In this document: positions 38,094 through 45,400 of the stretch, piece by piece | Layout: every line of letters begins with the position of its first letter | Numbering within the stretch: position 1 is the first letter of the stretch | Source of the DNA: Amycolatopsis alba DSM 44262 | Lineage (GTDB): Bacteria; Actinomycetota; Actinomycetes; Mycobacteriales; Pseudonocardiaceae | Assembly: GCF_000384215.1 (NCBI RefSeq) | Contig: NZ_KB913032.1 | Location: 3,737,665 to 3,801,664 of the forward strand | Length of the DNA: 64,000 nucleotides | Reading direction: 5' to 3' | The notes under the pieces: model-generated | What the model was told of the DNA's origin: nothing | Databases searched by the model: none | Seen by the model: only the letters and a program-made list of their open reading frames with translations | Program-made: the position numbers and the translations under genes

Positions 38094-39212
38094 GTGGCTG
38101 AGCGGGAAGAGCCGGGTGGGGACCGACGCCGGTACTCCGGACGCCCACCCGGTGAGGGCCGTCCGGCGCAGCGCCGGAGGCCGCAAGAGGACGCGGCCGT
38201 GCCACGTCGCGCACCCGGAGAGGCGCCGACGCCTCGCCGGAGGCCGCCGGAGGGCAGGTCGTTCGACGGTCCGCCACCGCGCCGCCGGAGCGATGCGCCC
38301 CCGCCTCGTCGTCGTCCCGCGCCGCCGGGGTCGACCGAGGAGACCGTCATCTTCGAGCCGGTCGCCGCTGACGTCGCGACCGAGGAACGCCCGCCGCCTC
38401 GGGAGCTGGGCAAGGGCGGCGCCGCCATCCGGACCGTCGGCGAACTGCTCATCACCGCCGGCCTGGTGGTGCTGCTGTTCATGGTCTACGAGGTCTACGT
38501 GACCGACCTCTTCTCCGCGGGCAAGCAGTCCGAGGCCAGCACCGAGCTGGACGGCGAATGGGGCAAGGACCGGACGCTGCATCCGGAACTGGTCGACGGG
38601 AAGGCGTTCGCCAGGATCCACATCCCGGTGTTCGGCGCCGACTTCAACTTCACCATCCAGGAAGGCACCACCGAGGCCGCCCTCGAAGTCGGCCCCGGCC
38701 ACTACAAGGGCACCGCGCTGCCGGGCGAACCGGGCAACTTCGCGGTCGCCGGTCACCGCGTCGGCAAGGGCGCGCCGTTCAACGACCTGGACAACCTCGC
38801 CTCCTGCGACCAGATCGTCATCGAGACGCAGACCGACTTCTACATCTACAAGGTGCTGCCGTACAAGGACGAGGTCGAGGGCTGGGCCACCGGCAAGGGC
38901 GCCGAGCCGAAGTGCAAGAACGTCGGGACACTGCGCGACCCGAACGCCGCCGACGGTGGCGCCTACGGGGAGACCAACGGCCGCCGCATCGTGTTCCCGA
39001 CCAAGGGCGACACGGTGAACCCGGTGCCGTACAAGGATCCGGAGATCCTCCCCAAGGCCGAGCAGGTCTCGCTGCTCACGCTGACCACTTGTCACCCGCA
39101 GTTCTCGGCGAAGGAACGGCTCATCATCCACTCGGTGCTGACCCAGCAGGTGCCGAAGAACCAGGTCGGCTCCTACGCCGAACTGCTGCCCAAGATCTCG
39201 GAGGCACGCTGA
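38094..39212 (+). CDS. Class E sortase
   Basis: A 372-residue sortase that attaches LAXTG-type proteins to the cell wall. Residues 1-115 are a cytoplasmic Pro/Arg-rich region (RRRPAPPGSTEE), followed by a transmembrane helix (ELLITAGLVVLLFMVYEVYV) and the sortase barrel. Catalytic residues: His in FAVAGHRVGKG near 219, Cys in LTLTTCHPQFSAKERL near 332 (TLTTC motif), and Arg in the ERLIIHS strand. GTG start with AGAGGAG upstream. It is coupled to a small membrane protein by TGATG. Confidence 0.93.
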   Translation: MAEREEPGGDRRRYSGRPPGEGRPAQRRRPQEDAAVPRRAPGEAPTPRRRPPEGRSFDGPPPRRRSDAPPPRRRPAPPGSTEETVIFEPVAADVATEERPPPRELGKGGAAIRTVGELLITAGLVVLLFMVYEVYVTDLFSAGKQSEASTELDGEWGKDRTLHPELVDGKAFARIHIPVFGADFNFTIQEGTTEAALEVGPGHYKGTALPGEPGNFAVAGHRVGKGAPFNDLDNLASCDQIVIETQTDFYIYKVLPYKDEVEGWATGKGAEPKCKNVGTLRDPNAADGGAYGETNGRRIVFPTKGDTVNPVPYKDPEILPKAEQVSLLTLTTCHPQFSAKERLIIHSVLTQQVPKNQVGSYAELLPKISEAR

Positions 39213-39367
39213 TGTACGGCTGGATCTGGCGCAAGCTGCCAGGCCCCTTCGCGGTGAAGCTGGCGACGGCGGTCGTGCTGGCGCTCGGGATCGTCGCCCT
39301 GCTGATGTTCGTCGTCTTCCCGTGGCTGGAGCCGCGGCTGTGGTTCAACGAAGTGAGCGTCCAGTGA
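39212..39367 (+). CDS. Small membrane protein coupled to sortase
   Basis: A 51-residue protein, mainly one transmembrane helix (KLATAVVLALGIVALLMFVVFPWLEP), starting within the TGATG overlap with the sortase stop. Similar short single-pass proteins follow class E sortase genes in other actinomycetes. A role as sortase partner is inference; the coupling itself is clear. A structured repeat starts 7 bp after the stop. Confidence 0.75.
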   Translation: MYGWIWRKLPGPFAVKLATAVVLALGIVALLMFVVFPWLEPRLWFNEVSVQ

Positions 39368-39373
39368 TGTCTG

Positions 39374-39529
39374 TCGAGCGCTGACGGAAACTCGCCGAAG
39401 GGGCGCCGGGTCGCTTGCAACTCGCGTTGCGCGCGGAGACGCCCCTTCATCGAGTTTCCGTGGCCTTCGGCCGAAAGAGGGCGCTCGACGGTGAAGTCTC
39501 CGTCGGGCGCTGAGCGCCCTTTGGGAGAC
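39374..39529 (+). repeat. Structured dispersed element, copy 3
   Basis: The third copy. Every helix is perfect: outer stem TCGAGCGC/GCGCTCGA, GGAAACTCG/CGAGTTTCC, AAGGGGCG-containing arm, GGCCTTCGGCC, GACGG/CCGTC (competing with the outer stem), GGGCGC/GCGCCC and GTCTCC/GGAGAC. The last arm GGAGAC lies 3 bp before the GTG of the next gene, so it is also that gene's Shine-Dalgarno. Confidence 0.88.
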
Positions 39530-39532
39530 CTT

Positions 39533-40534
39533 GTGGCTGAGTTCGAGTTGCGCCCAGTAATCCCGCGGTTCGGCGTCTTCCTGGTCTCCGGGCGGTTTCC
39601 CGGCCAGGAGGACGCCGATGTCCTGCGCCGGTCGGTCGACGCCGCGATCGCCGCCGAACGGGCCGGATTCGACGACGTCTGGTTCGCCGAGCACCACTTC
39701 ATGCCCTATGGCGTCTGCCCGTCCGCGATCACCCTCGCCGCGCACGTGCTCGGCCGCACCGAGCGGATCACGGTCGGCACGGCGGTGAGCGTGCTGTCGG
39801 TCGCGCATCCGGTGGCGCTCGCCGAGCAGTGGGCGCTGCTCGACGCGGTTTCCGGCGGACGGCTGCGGATCGGCGTCGGCCGCGGCGGGCCATGGCAGGA
39901 CCTCGAGGTGTTCGGCACCGGGGCGGCCCGCTACGGGACGGGGTTCGAGGAGAGTCTCGATCTGTTGCTCGCGGCGATGACGTCGGAGACCGTCTCGGCC
40001 GACGGTGCCCACTTCGCGTTCCGTGAAGTGCCGATGGTGCCGCGGCCGGAACGCGCCCCGCGCCTGGTCGTGGCCTGCGGGGACGCCGGATCGAGTTCGG
40101 TCCGGCTCGCCGCCGAGCGCGGGCTGCCGATGCTGCTCGGCCTGCACACCGACGACGACGGCAAGATCGAAACCCTTGCCGCGTACGGGGATTCCGCCGC
40201 TGGACATGTCTCGACGGTGATGTGCCAGGTGGGAGACGACGCGCTGGACGTCGTGCGGTCCGCGTTGCCGGGCTCCCTCAAGGAAGGGTTCGCCGGGCAC
40301 GTGTACCTCGACGGCAGGCGCGGGCTCGAAAAAGATCCGGTGTCCTACACCGATCGGCTCTGCGAGATGCATCCGATCGGCGGCGTGCAGTACTGCGTCG
40401 ACAGGCTGGGAACAAGCCTCCGGCGCACCGGGGTCTCCCACGTGATCATGATGGTGGAAGCGTCCGGTACGCCGGAGGGAACGCTCGAGAACATCGCGCG
40501 GATCGGGGAAGAGGTACTACCCGCGCTGCGCTGA
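39533..40534 (+). CDS. LLM class flavin-dependent oxidoreductase
   Basis: A 333-residue luciferase-like monooxygenase (TIM-barrel, F420- or FMN-dependent). The family pattern VDAAIAAERAGFDDVWFAEHHF is at about residues 30-51 and SGGRLRIGVGRGGPWQDLEVFG near 100. The GTG at 39533 is chosen because GGAGA lies 4-5 bases upstream; upstream in-frame codons would fall inside the structured repeat. The physiological substrate is unknown. Confidence 0.88.
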   Translation: MAEFELRPVIPRFGVFLVSGRFPGQEDADVLRRSVDAAIAAERAGFDDVWFAEHHFMPYGVCPSAITLAAHVLGRTERITVGTAVSVLSVAHPVALAEQWALLDAVSGGRLRIGVGRGGPWQDLEVFGTGAARYGTGFEESLDLLLAAMTSETVSADGAHFAFREVPMVPRPERAPRLVVACGDAGSSSVRLAAERGLPMLLGLHTDDDGKIETLAAYGDSAAGHVSTVMCQVGDDALDVVRSALPGSLKEGFAGHVYLDGRRGLEKDPVSYTDRLCEMHPIGGVQYCVDRLGTSLRRTGVSHVIMMVEASGTPEGTLENIARIGEEVLPALR

Positions 40535-40575
40535 TGAGCCCTCAGCGGGAAAGCGTGCTTCGGGCTGCGGAACGG

Positions 40576-40968
40576 CTAGCAGTCGCGGAGTTCCGGGCTC
40601 TGGTTCAGCAGCTGGCCGCGCACCGAAACGAAGGCGCGGTAGCGGTCACTGTCCACTTGGGACCGTTTGAACACGGCGACGCGGTGACAGTTCTGGAACG
40701 CCAGCTTCACGCCGAAGTGCCGTTCGAGCCCGCCGCGGATGGCGTCCGAGGCCAGCGCCCGCAGCAGCTGACCGCGTTCGGCTTCGCTCGGCGGCGGTGT
40801 TTCGTTGTCGGCGAACCCGTCGGATGCGCCCTCGGCCTCCGCGATGACACCGGTGATCACGGTCCAGGCATAGGGCAGGGATTCCCGGACACAGGCGACG
40901 AATTCGGCGTCGGAGACCTCCCCGCGCTCGGCCTTCTCCAGCAGCGCGGGCGATACATCCAGAGACAT
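40576..40968 (-). CDS. SCO5389 family protein
   Basis: A 130-residue protein. The pattern MSLDVSPALLEKAERGEVSDAEFVACVRESLPYAW with TPPPSEAERGQLLRALASDAIRGGLERHFGV, FQNCHRVAVF and C-terminal LLNQSPELRDC is characteristic of this actinobacterial family. Its function is not established. Monocistronic, convergent to the LLM gene (41-bp gap). Confidence 0.85.
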   Translation of the reverse strand: MSLDVSPALLEKAERGEVSDAEFVACVRESLPYAWTVITGVIAEAEGASDGFADNETPPPSEAERGQLLRALASDAIRGGLERHFGVKLAFQNCHRVAVFKRSQVDSDRYRAFVSVRGQLLNQSPELRDC

Positions 40969-41078
40969 CGGACCTCCGAGAGAGACGCAGTGAACGTGGG
41001 CCGTCTTCCTGACTACTCACCCGCGGCTCGGCCCACAAGAGAAAACGATCATCATCACCACTTTGGCGGAAGCGGTCG

Positions 41079-41813
41079 TCACTCCCAGCGAAAAAGCTTC
41101 GCCGCCACGACACAACTGCCCGCCGCGAAAGCCGCCAGAACGGCGAGTTGCAGTGGCTGGGCGCCGGCGCCGGTCCAGGCGTCTTCCATGGCCTTCACGC
41201 CCGGCGGGACGTACGCGCCGATGTCCTGGATGGCGGACGGCAGCAACGGGCGCGGCAGGTAGACGCCGCCGAGGAACATGATCGGGAGGTAGGCGATCAT
41301 CGCGATCCCGCCCGCCGCGCGGCCGGTCTTGGCGACCGACGCGGCGATCAGCCCGAAACCGAAGATCGCCGTCGTGCCGAGCACGAACGCGAGCAGGAAG
41401 CCGAGCGGATGCCGTGGTCCGGGGATGTCGAAGACGGCGGAGCCGAGCACGATCAGCAGGCCGACACCGGCAATCGTGACGGTGACGTTGATGATCAGCT
41501 GTGCCACCAGCAGTTTCGCCGGATGCACCGGTGTGGTGGCGAAGCGGCGGAGGATTCCTTGTTCGCGGTAGGCCGCGATCACGGCGGGGATCGCCTGGAG
41601 GCCCATCATCGCGATGGCGAGCACCACCAGCGACGGCACCCAGGCGTCGATGAACCGCATGCCGGGGGTGTTCTCGCTCTCCGTCCGCAGGGCCGGGATG
41701 GCGCCGAGGCCGAGCAGCAACCCGGTCGGCAGCACCAGCCCCGAGATGACCCAGGTCGGCGAGCGCAGCGCGAGTTTCGTTTCGGTGAAGGTGATCTTGG
41801 CGAGGGTGTTCAC
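41079..41813 (-). CDS. ABC transporter permease (ABC-2 type)
   Basis: A 244-residue integral membrane protein with about six transmembrane segments (VISGLVLPTGLLLGLGAIP; ITVTIAGVGLLIVLGSAVF; AIFGFGLIAASVAKTGRAAGGIAM; YLPIMFLGGVYLP; AVLAAFAAGSCVVAAKLF). The FLGGVYLP segment and the amphipathic RRFATTPVHPAKLLVAQL are typical for daunorubicin/DrrB-type exporters. Paired with the ATPase gene 15 bp upstream. It probably exports a drug or lipid. Confidence 0.9.
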   Translation of the reverse strand: MNTLAKITFTETKLALRSPTWVISGLVLPTGLLLGLGAIPALRTESENTPGMRFIDAWVPSLVVLAIAMMGLQAIPAVIAAYREQGILRRFATTPVHPAKLLVAQLIINVTVTIAGVGLLIVLGSAVFDIPGPRHPLGFLLAFVLGTTAIFGFGLIAASVAKTGRAAGGIAMIAYLPIMFLGGVYLPRPLLPSAIQDIGAYVPPGVKAMEDAWTGAGAQPLQLAVLAAFAAGSCVVAAKLFRWE

Positions 41814-41828
41814 GGTCTGTCTCCCGTT

Positions 41829-42539
41829 TCAGTCGCGGCCGGTCAGGGTCACGAAGGCGTCGTCCAAAGAGGTCTTTCCGGTGCGATCGCGAAGTTCGAG
41901 CGGGCTGCCGGTGGCGACCACGTGCCCGGCGTCGAAGATCGCGAGGCGGTCGCAGAGGCGTTCGGCCTCGTCCATGAAGTGCGTGACCAGCAGGACGGTG
42001 ACGCCGGTGTCGCGCACACCCTCGACGAGCTTCCAGGTGTCGCGGCGGGCGTGCGGGTCCAGTCCGGTGGTCAGCTCGTCGAGGACGGCGACCTCGGGGC
42101 GGCCGATCAGGGCGAGCGCGATCGAGACGCGCTGCTTCTGGCCGCCGGAAAGCTTGCCGAAGTACTTGTTCCGCTGCTCGGTGAGACCCAGTTTCGCGAG
42201 CAGGTCACCGGGTTCGGCGGGGTTGGCGTAGAAGGAGGCGTAGAGCTCGAGGGCCTCCTGGACCTTGAGCTTTTCCGGCAGGCGGCTCTCCTGGAGCTGG
42301 GAGCCGAGACGCTGCTTGAGTGCCGCGTGATCCGTTTTCGGGTCCAGGCCGAGGACCGAGACGCTGCCGGAGTCCGGCGTGCGCAGACCCTGGAGGCATT
42401 CGACGGTGGTGGTCTTGCCCGCGCCGTTGGTCCCGAGGATCCCGAAGATCTCGCCTTGTTCCACGTGGAACGAAACGTCGTCGACCGCGACGTGCTCCCC
42501 GTACGTCTTGCGGAGGTTGGTGACTTCGATGAGTGGCAT
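41829..42539 (-). CDS. ABC transporter ATP-binding protein (DrrA-like)
   Basis: A 236-residue ATPase. Walker A GTNGAGKTTTVE near residue 42, signature LSGGQKQRVSIALALIG near 138, Walker B PEVAVLDELTTGLDPHAR near 160 (Glu to the usual LDEPT: here DELTTGLD), and H-loop LVTHFMDEAERL near 196. ATG at 42539 is supported by the conserved start IEVTNLRKTYG; the longer frame from 42560 is not needed. Contains a parS-like palindrome. Confidence 0.92.
   Translation of the reverse strand: MPLIEVTNLRKTYGEHVAVDDVSFHVEQGEIFGILGTNGAGKTTTVECLQGLRTPDSGSVSVLGLDPKTDHAALKQRLGSQLQESRLPEKLKVQEALELYASFYANPAEPGDLLAKLGLTEQRNKYFGKLSGGQKQRVSIALALIGRPEVAVLDELTTGLDPHARRDTWKLVEGVRDTGVTVLLVTHFMDEAERLCDRLAIFDAGHVVATGSPLELRDRTGKTSLDDAFVTLTGRD
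42458..42471. other. parS-like palindrome inside the ABC ATPase gene
   Basis: Second perfect GTTCCACGTGGAAC of the window. It encodes FHVEQ in the reverse frame, so coding constraint alone could explain it, but the same 14-mer occurs intergenically at 19730. Confidence 0.4.
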
Positions 42540-42671
42540 GCGAAAAACGTTATGACGCAACGGGTTCGGCCAGAATGGCGCTGGAACCCCAACCGGGGTG
42601 GGGCTGGACCCACCCCCTTCGTGGGGCTGCGGTCACTGCGTTCCGGCCGTTCGGTGCGCGAGACTTCTCGC

Positions 42672-44504
42672 ATGATTCGGAAGTACCTCACCTCGGTGCG
42701 CCGCGGCTTCGTGCTCGCGGCCCTCGCCCTGGTGAGCTGGCTCGACCTCCTGCTCGAACTGGTGGGTTTCTGCCTGCTCTGTGTCGGCCTGGTCTTCGCG
42801 TACACGCTGGCCCTGGAAGGGACGCGTCCGCGCGCCGCGCTCACCCGGCGGCTGGTCGGAAGCTGGTGCGGTATCGAAGTCGAGCCGCCGTACCGGCCCG
42901 CTCCGCCGGAGCCGGAACGCGAGCGCGACGGCTGGTACCGCGAGGGGAACAACCTGTTCAAGCGGTCCTGGTTCATCAAATGGACCAAGCGGTTCGAGTG
43001 GATCTCCGACGACCCGGCGACCGGCCGCGACCTGGGCTGGCAGCTGTGGAACCCCTTCGCCGGTTTGGTGCTCGTGCCCGCCGTGCTGCTGACCGGACCT
43101 GTCGCGCTGCGCGTCTACGGGCGCTGGACGCGCTGGTGGCTCGGACCTCGCCCGGCTCGCTCCGGGGACGGCTGGGTCAAGACGCGGTTGAAGGCGTTGG
43201 GCTATCAGCTGAGCCTGGTCGGGCTCTCGGCCGCGCAGCTCGGGATGGCGATCCCGACGTTGCTCATACTGCCCGTCGCGGGGCCGCTGTTCCCGACGAT
43301 GGTCGTCGCGGGCAGGTCGGTGACCGACACCTTGCGCCGCGAGGCCAAGAACTGGACCGGCGTCCGGATCGACCGGCCCTACCTGCCGGAGCCGTCGTTC
43401 CCCGTCCCGCGGCCGGACGGGATGTACCAGTACGGGAGGCAGCTGTACGACACGCCTTGGTGGCCGGCGCGGCTCGGTCGCTGTCGCTGGGCGATCCGTG
43501 ACCGCGCGACCTGGCGCGACATGGCGGCCGCGGTGGTCAACTCGGTGGTGCTGGCACTGATGGCCGTGCCGACGGCGGCGCTGGTGTTCTCCGGTTTCTG
43601 GGGCTTCCTGGCGCTGTGGGTCTGGCGGCCGATCTCGCGGTGGACGGACACCTCGTGGTCGATGGCCGGACTGTCTGAGGCGACCACGCACTGGCAAGCA
43701 CTCGCGATGACCCCGGTGGTCGTGGCGGCCTTTGTTGCCGGGCTGCTCCCGGCGCCGTGGCTGGCTCTTAAGGGTGCTCAGTTCGCGAAGCTGCTTCTGG
43801 GACCGACGGAGGCTTCGCGGCTGGAGCAACGCGTCGAACGGCTGAAGCAGACGCGGACGGACGCGTCGGTCGCGCAGGCCGCCGAGCTGCGGCGGATCGA
43901 ACGGGACCTGCACGACGGGGTCCAGTCGCGGCTGGTCGCGATGGGGATGAAGCTGGGCGCCGTCGAAGCACTGATCGACAGCGATCCGGCCGCGGCGAAA
44001 CGGCTGGCCGCGGAGCTGCGGCAGACGTCGTCCGAGACGCTGACCGAGCTACGCCTGCTGGTGCGCGGGATTCACCCGCCGGTGTTGTCCGAACGCGGAC
44101 TCGGTGACGCCGTGCGGGCGATGGCGCTGGACAGTCCGATGCGGGCTTCGGTGAACGGCGACCTGCCGCGACTGGAGCAGCCCGCGGAAGCGTGCGCGTA
44201 CTTCGCTGTCAGCGAGTTGCTGGGCAACGCGGCGAAGCACGGTGAGGCACGAAAAGTGTCGATCGAGCTGGGTTACGACGACGGTCTGCTGCGGATCGAG
44301 GTGACCGACGACGGGAAGGGCGGCGCGAACGCGGCGCGGGGCAGCGGGATTCGCGGGATCGAACGCAGGCTGGCCACGTTCGACGGTACTTTTGCTCTGA
44401 CCAGCCCGCTCGGCGGGCCGACGAAGGTGACCATGGAGATCCCGTGCCTGCTCGACCCCGATGCGTCGTCGCCGAGGACCAGTACCTCCTCCGAGACGGC
44501 TTGA
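42672..44504 (+). CDS. Two-component sensor histidine kinase (HisKA_3/NarL type)
   Basis: A 610-residue kinase. The N-terminal half has several transmembrane helices with large intervening loops (VLAALALVSWLDLLLELVGFCLL; LVLVPAVLLTGPVAL; LGMAIPTLLILPVAGPLFP; VVNSVVLALMAVPTAALVFSG; MTPVVVAAFVAGLLPAPW). The kinase core starts at about residue 400: H-box RRIERDLHDGVQSRLVAMG with His as phospho-acceptor, then the ATPase N-box LLGNAAKHG and G-box DDGKGGANAARGSGIRGIERR. The ATG at 42672 is used. The cognate regulator overlaps its end by 61 bp. Confidence 0.9.
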   Translation: MIRKYLTSVRRGFVLAALALVSWLDLLLELVGFCLLCVGLVFAYTLALEGTRPRAALTRRLVGSWCGIEVEPPYRPAPPEPERERDGWYREGNNLFKRSWFIKWTKRFEWISDDPATGRDLGWQLWNPFAGLVLVPAVLLTGPVALRVYGRWTRWWLGPRPARSGDGWVKTRLKALGYQLSLVGLSAAQLGMAIPTLLILPVAGPLFPTMVVAGRSVTDTLRREAKNWTGVRIDRPYLPEPSFPVPRPDGMYQYGRQLYDTPWWPARLGRCRWAIRDRATWRDMAAAVVNSVVLALMAVPTAALVFSGFWGFLALWVWRPISRWTDTSWSMAGLSEATTHWQALAMTPVVVAAFVAGLLPAPWLALKGAQFAKLLLGPTEASRLEQRVERLKQTRTDASVAQAAELRRIERDLHDGVQSRLVAMGMKLGAVEALIDSDPAAAKRLAAELRQTSSETLTELRLLVRGIHPPVLSERGLGDAVRAMALDSPMRASVNGDLPRLEQPAEACAYFAVSELLGNAAKHGEARKVSIELGYDDGLLRIEVTDDGKGGANAARGSGIRGIERRLATFDGTFALTSPLGGPTKVTMEIPCLLDPDASSPRTSTSSETA

Positions 44505-45097
44505 CGCATCTGTTGACCGCGCACGGTTTCGACGTCGTCGAGGCGGTCGGGACCGGGCCGGAGCTGGAACGGGCGCTGCGGACGCATCGGCCCGACGTCT
44601 CGGTCGTCGACGTCCGGATGCCACCGACGCTCACCGACGAGGGTCTTCAGGTCTCGTTGGCGGTGCGGCGAGACATCCCAGGGTTGCCGATTCTCGTGCT
44701 GTCGCAACATGTCGAGCAGCTCTACGCGCGGGAGCTGCTGGCCGACGGCACCGGCGCGATCGGATATCTGTTGAAGGACCGGGTCTTCAACGCGGATCAG
44801 TTCATCGACGCGGTGCGGCGCGTGGCGGGCGGCGGGACCGCGATGGATCCCGAGGTGATCGCGAAACTGTTGGCGGGCAACGCTTCCGACCCGCTCGCCG
44901 CGCTGACCCCGCGCGAACGCGAGGTGCTCGGTTTGATGGCCGAGGGCTGTTCCAACGCGGCCATCGCGGGGCGGCTGCACTTCAGTGAGGGGGCGGTGGG
45001 GAAGCACACCGCGAACATCTTCGCGAAACTCGGCATCGTCGCTTCGGACGACACGAACCGCCGCGTTCTCGCGGTCTTGGCCTACCTGGGGTCGTGA
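44444..45097 (+). CDS. LuxR/NarL family response regulator
   Basis: A 217-residue regulator. The receiver has Asp phospho-site in SVVDVRMPP near residue 55 and Lys in YLLKDRVFN near 108; the C-terminal HTH is LTPREREVLGLMAEGCSNAAIAGRLHFSEGAVGKHTANIFAKL. GTG at 44444 is the only start giving the conserved CVVAEDQYLLRDGL beginning, so the 61-bp overlap with the kinase gene is real. Partner of the preceding kinase. Confidence 0.92.
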   Translation: MPARPRCVVAEDQYLLRDGLTHLLTAHGFDVVEAVGTGPELERALRTHRPDVSVVDVRMPPTLTDEGLQVSLAVRRDIPGLPILVLSQHVEQLYARELLADGTGAIGYLLKDRVFNADQFIDAVRRVAGGGTAMDPEVIAKLLAGNASDPLAALTPREREVLGLMAEGCSNAAIAGRLHFSEGAVGKHTANIFAKLGIVASDDTNRRVLAVLAYLGS

Positions 45098-45145
45098 CTT
45101 CCGCTCCCTTTCCCCTCCGTGCCCGCTTGCTCGCTGGGCCGGGGG

Positions 45146-45200
45146 TGTCGCGAAAGCCACTTTCGCGACACCTGACGTCCCGAAAGTGGCTTTCGCGACA
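45146..45200. repeat. Double palindromic repeat
   Basis: Unit one centres on CGAAAGCCACTTTCG inside TGTCGCG/CGCGACA arms; unit two is its near-exact reverse complement (CGAAAGTGGCTTTCGCGACA). Four CGAAAG/CTTTCG half-sites result. It lies between the response regulator and the convergent reductase gene. Apart from this, a terminator and a DnaA pair, the 300-bp interval holds no gene. Confidence 0.75.
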
Positions 45201-45240
45201 TGCCTGCGGAGCTCACCTCTCATCCCCCGAACGCCAAGAA

Positions 45241-45261
45241 GGACCCCACATCGTGGGGCCC
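45241..45261. terminator. Bidirectional hairpin between convergent genes
   Basis: CCCCAC-ATC-GTGGGG with flanking G/C pairs, between the response regulator (plus) and reductase (minus) stops. Confidence 0.6.
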
Positions 45262-45281
45262 TCCGTGACCTTCCGGCCGGG

Positions 45282-45311
45282 TTGTCCACAACCCTTCCCG
45301 ACTGTGGACAA
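45282..45311. promoter_or_regulatory. Inverted pair of perfect DnaA boxes
   Basis: TTGTCCACA (45282-45290) and TGTGGACAA (45303-45311) face each other across 12 bp, extended to 10-bp arms GTTGTCCACA and TGTGGACAAC. They lie between two convergent stop codons, not at a promoter. Confidence 0.6.
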
Positions 45312-45400
45312 CCCTCGCTGACCAGCCCTTTCCCCGCTCCTGGCCGGTAGACTGGGTTCGGGGCCGCCCCCTGGGACGGGTGGGGGGCTGGGTAGGTGAG

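Noticed and set aside
41148..42671. N-terminal extension of the histidine kinase by 508 codons
   Set aside because: The extension reads antisense through the ABC permease and ATPase genes; the ATG at 42672 starts a proper membrane domain.
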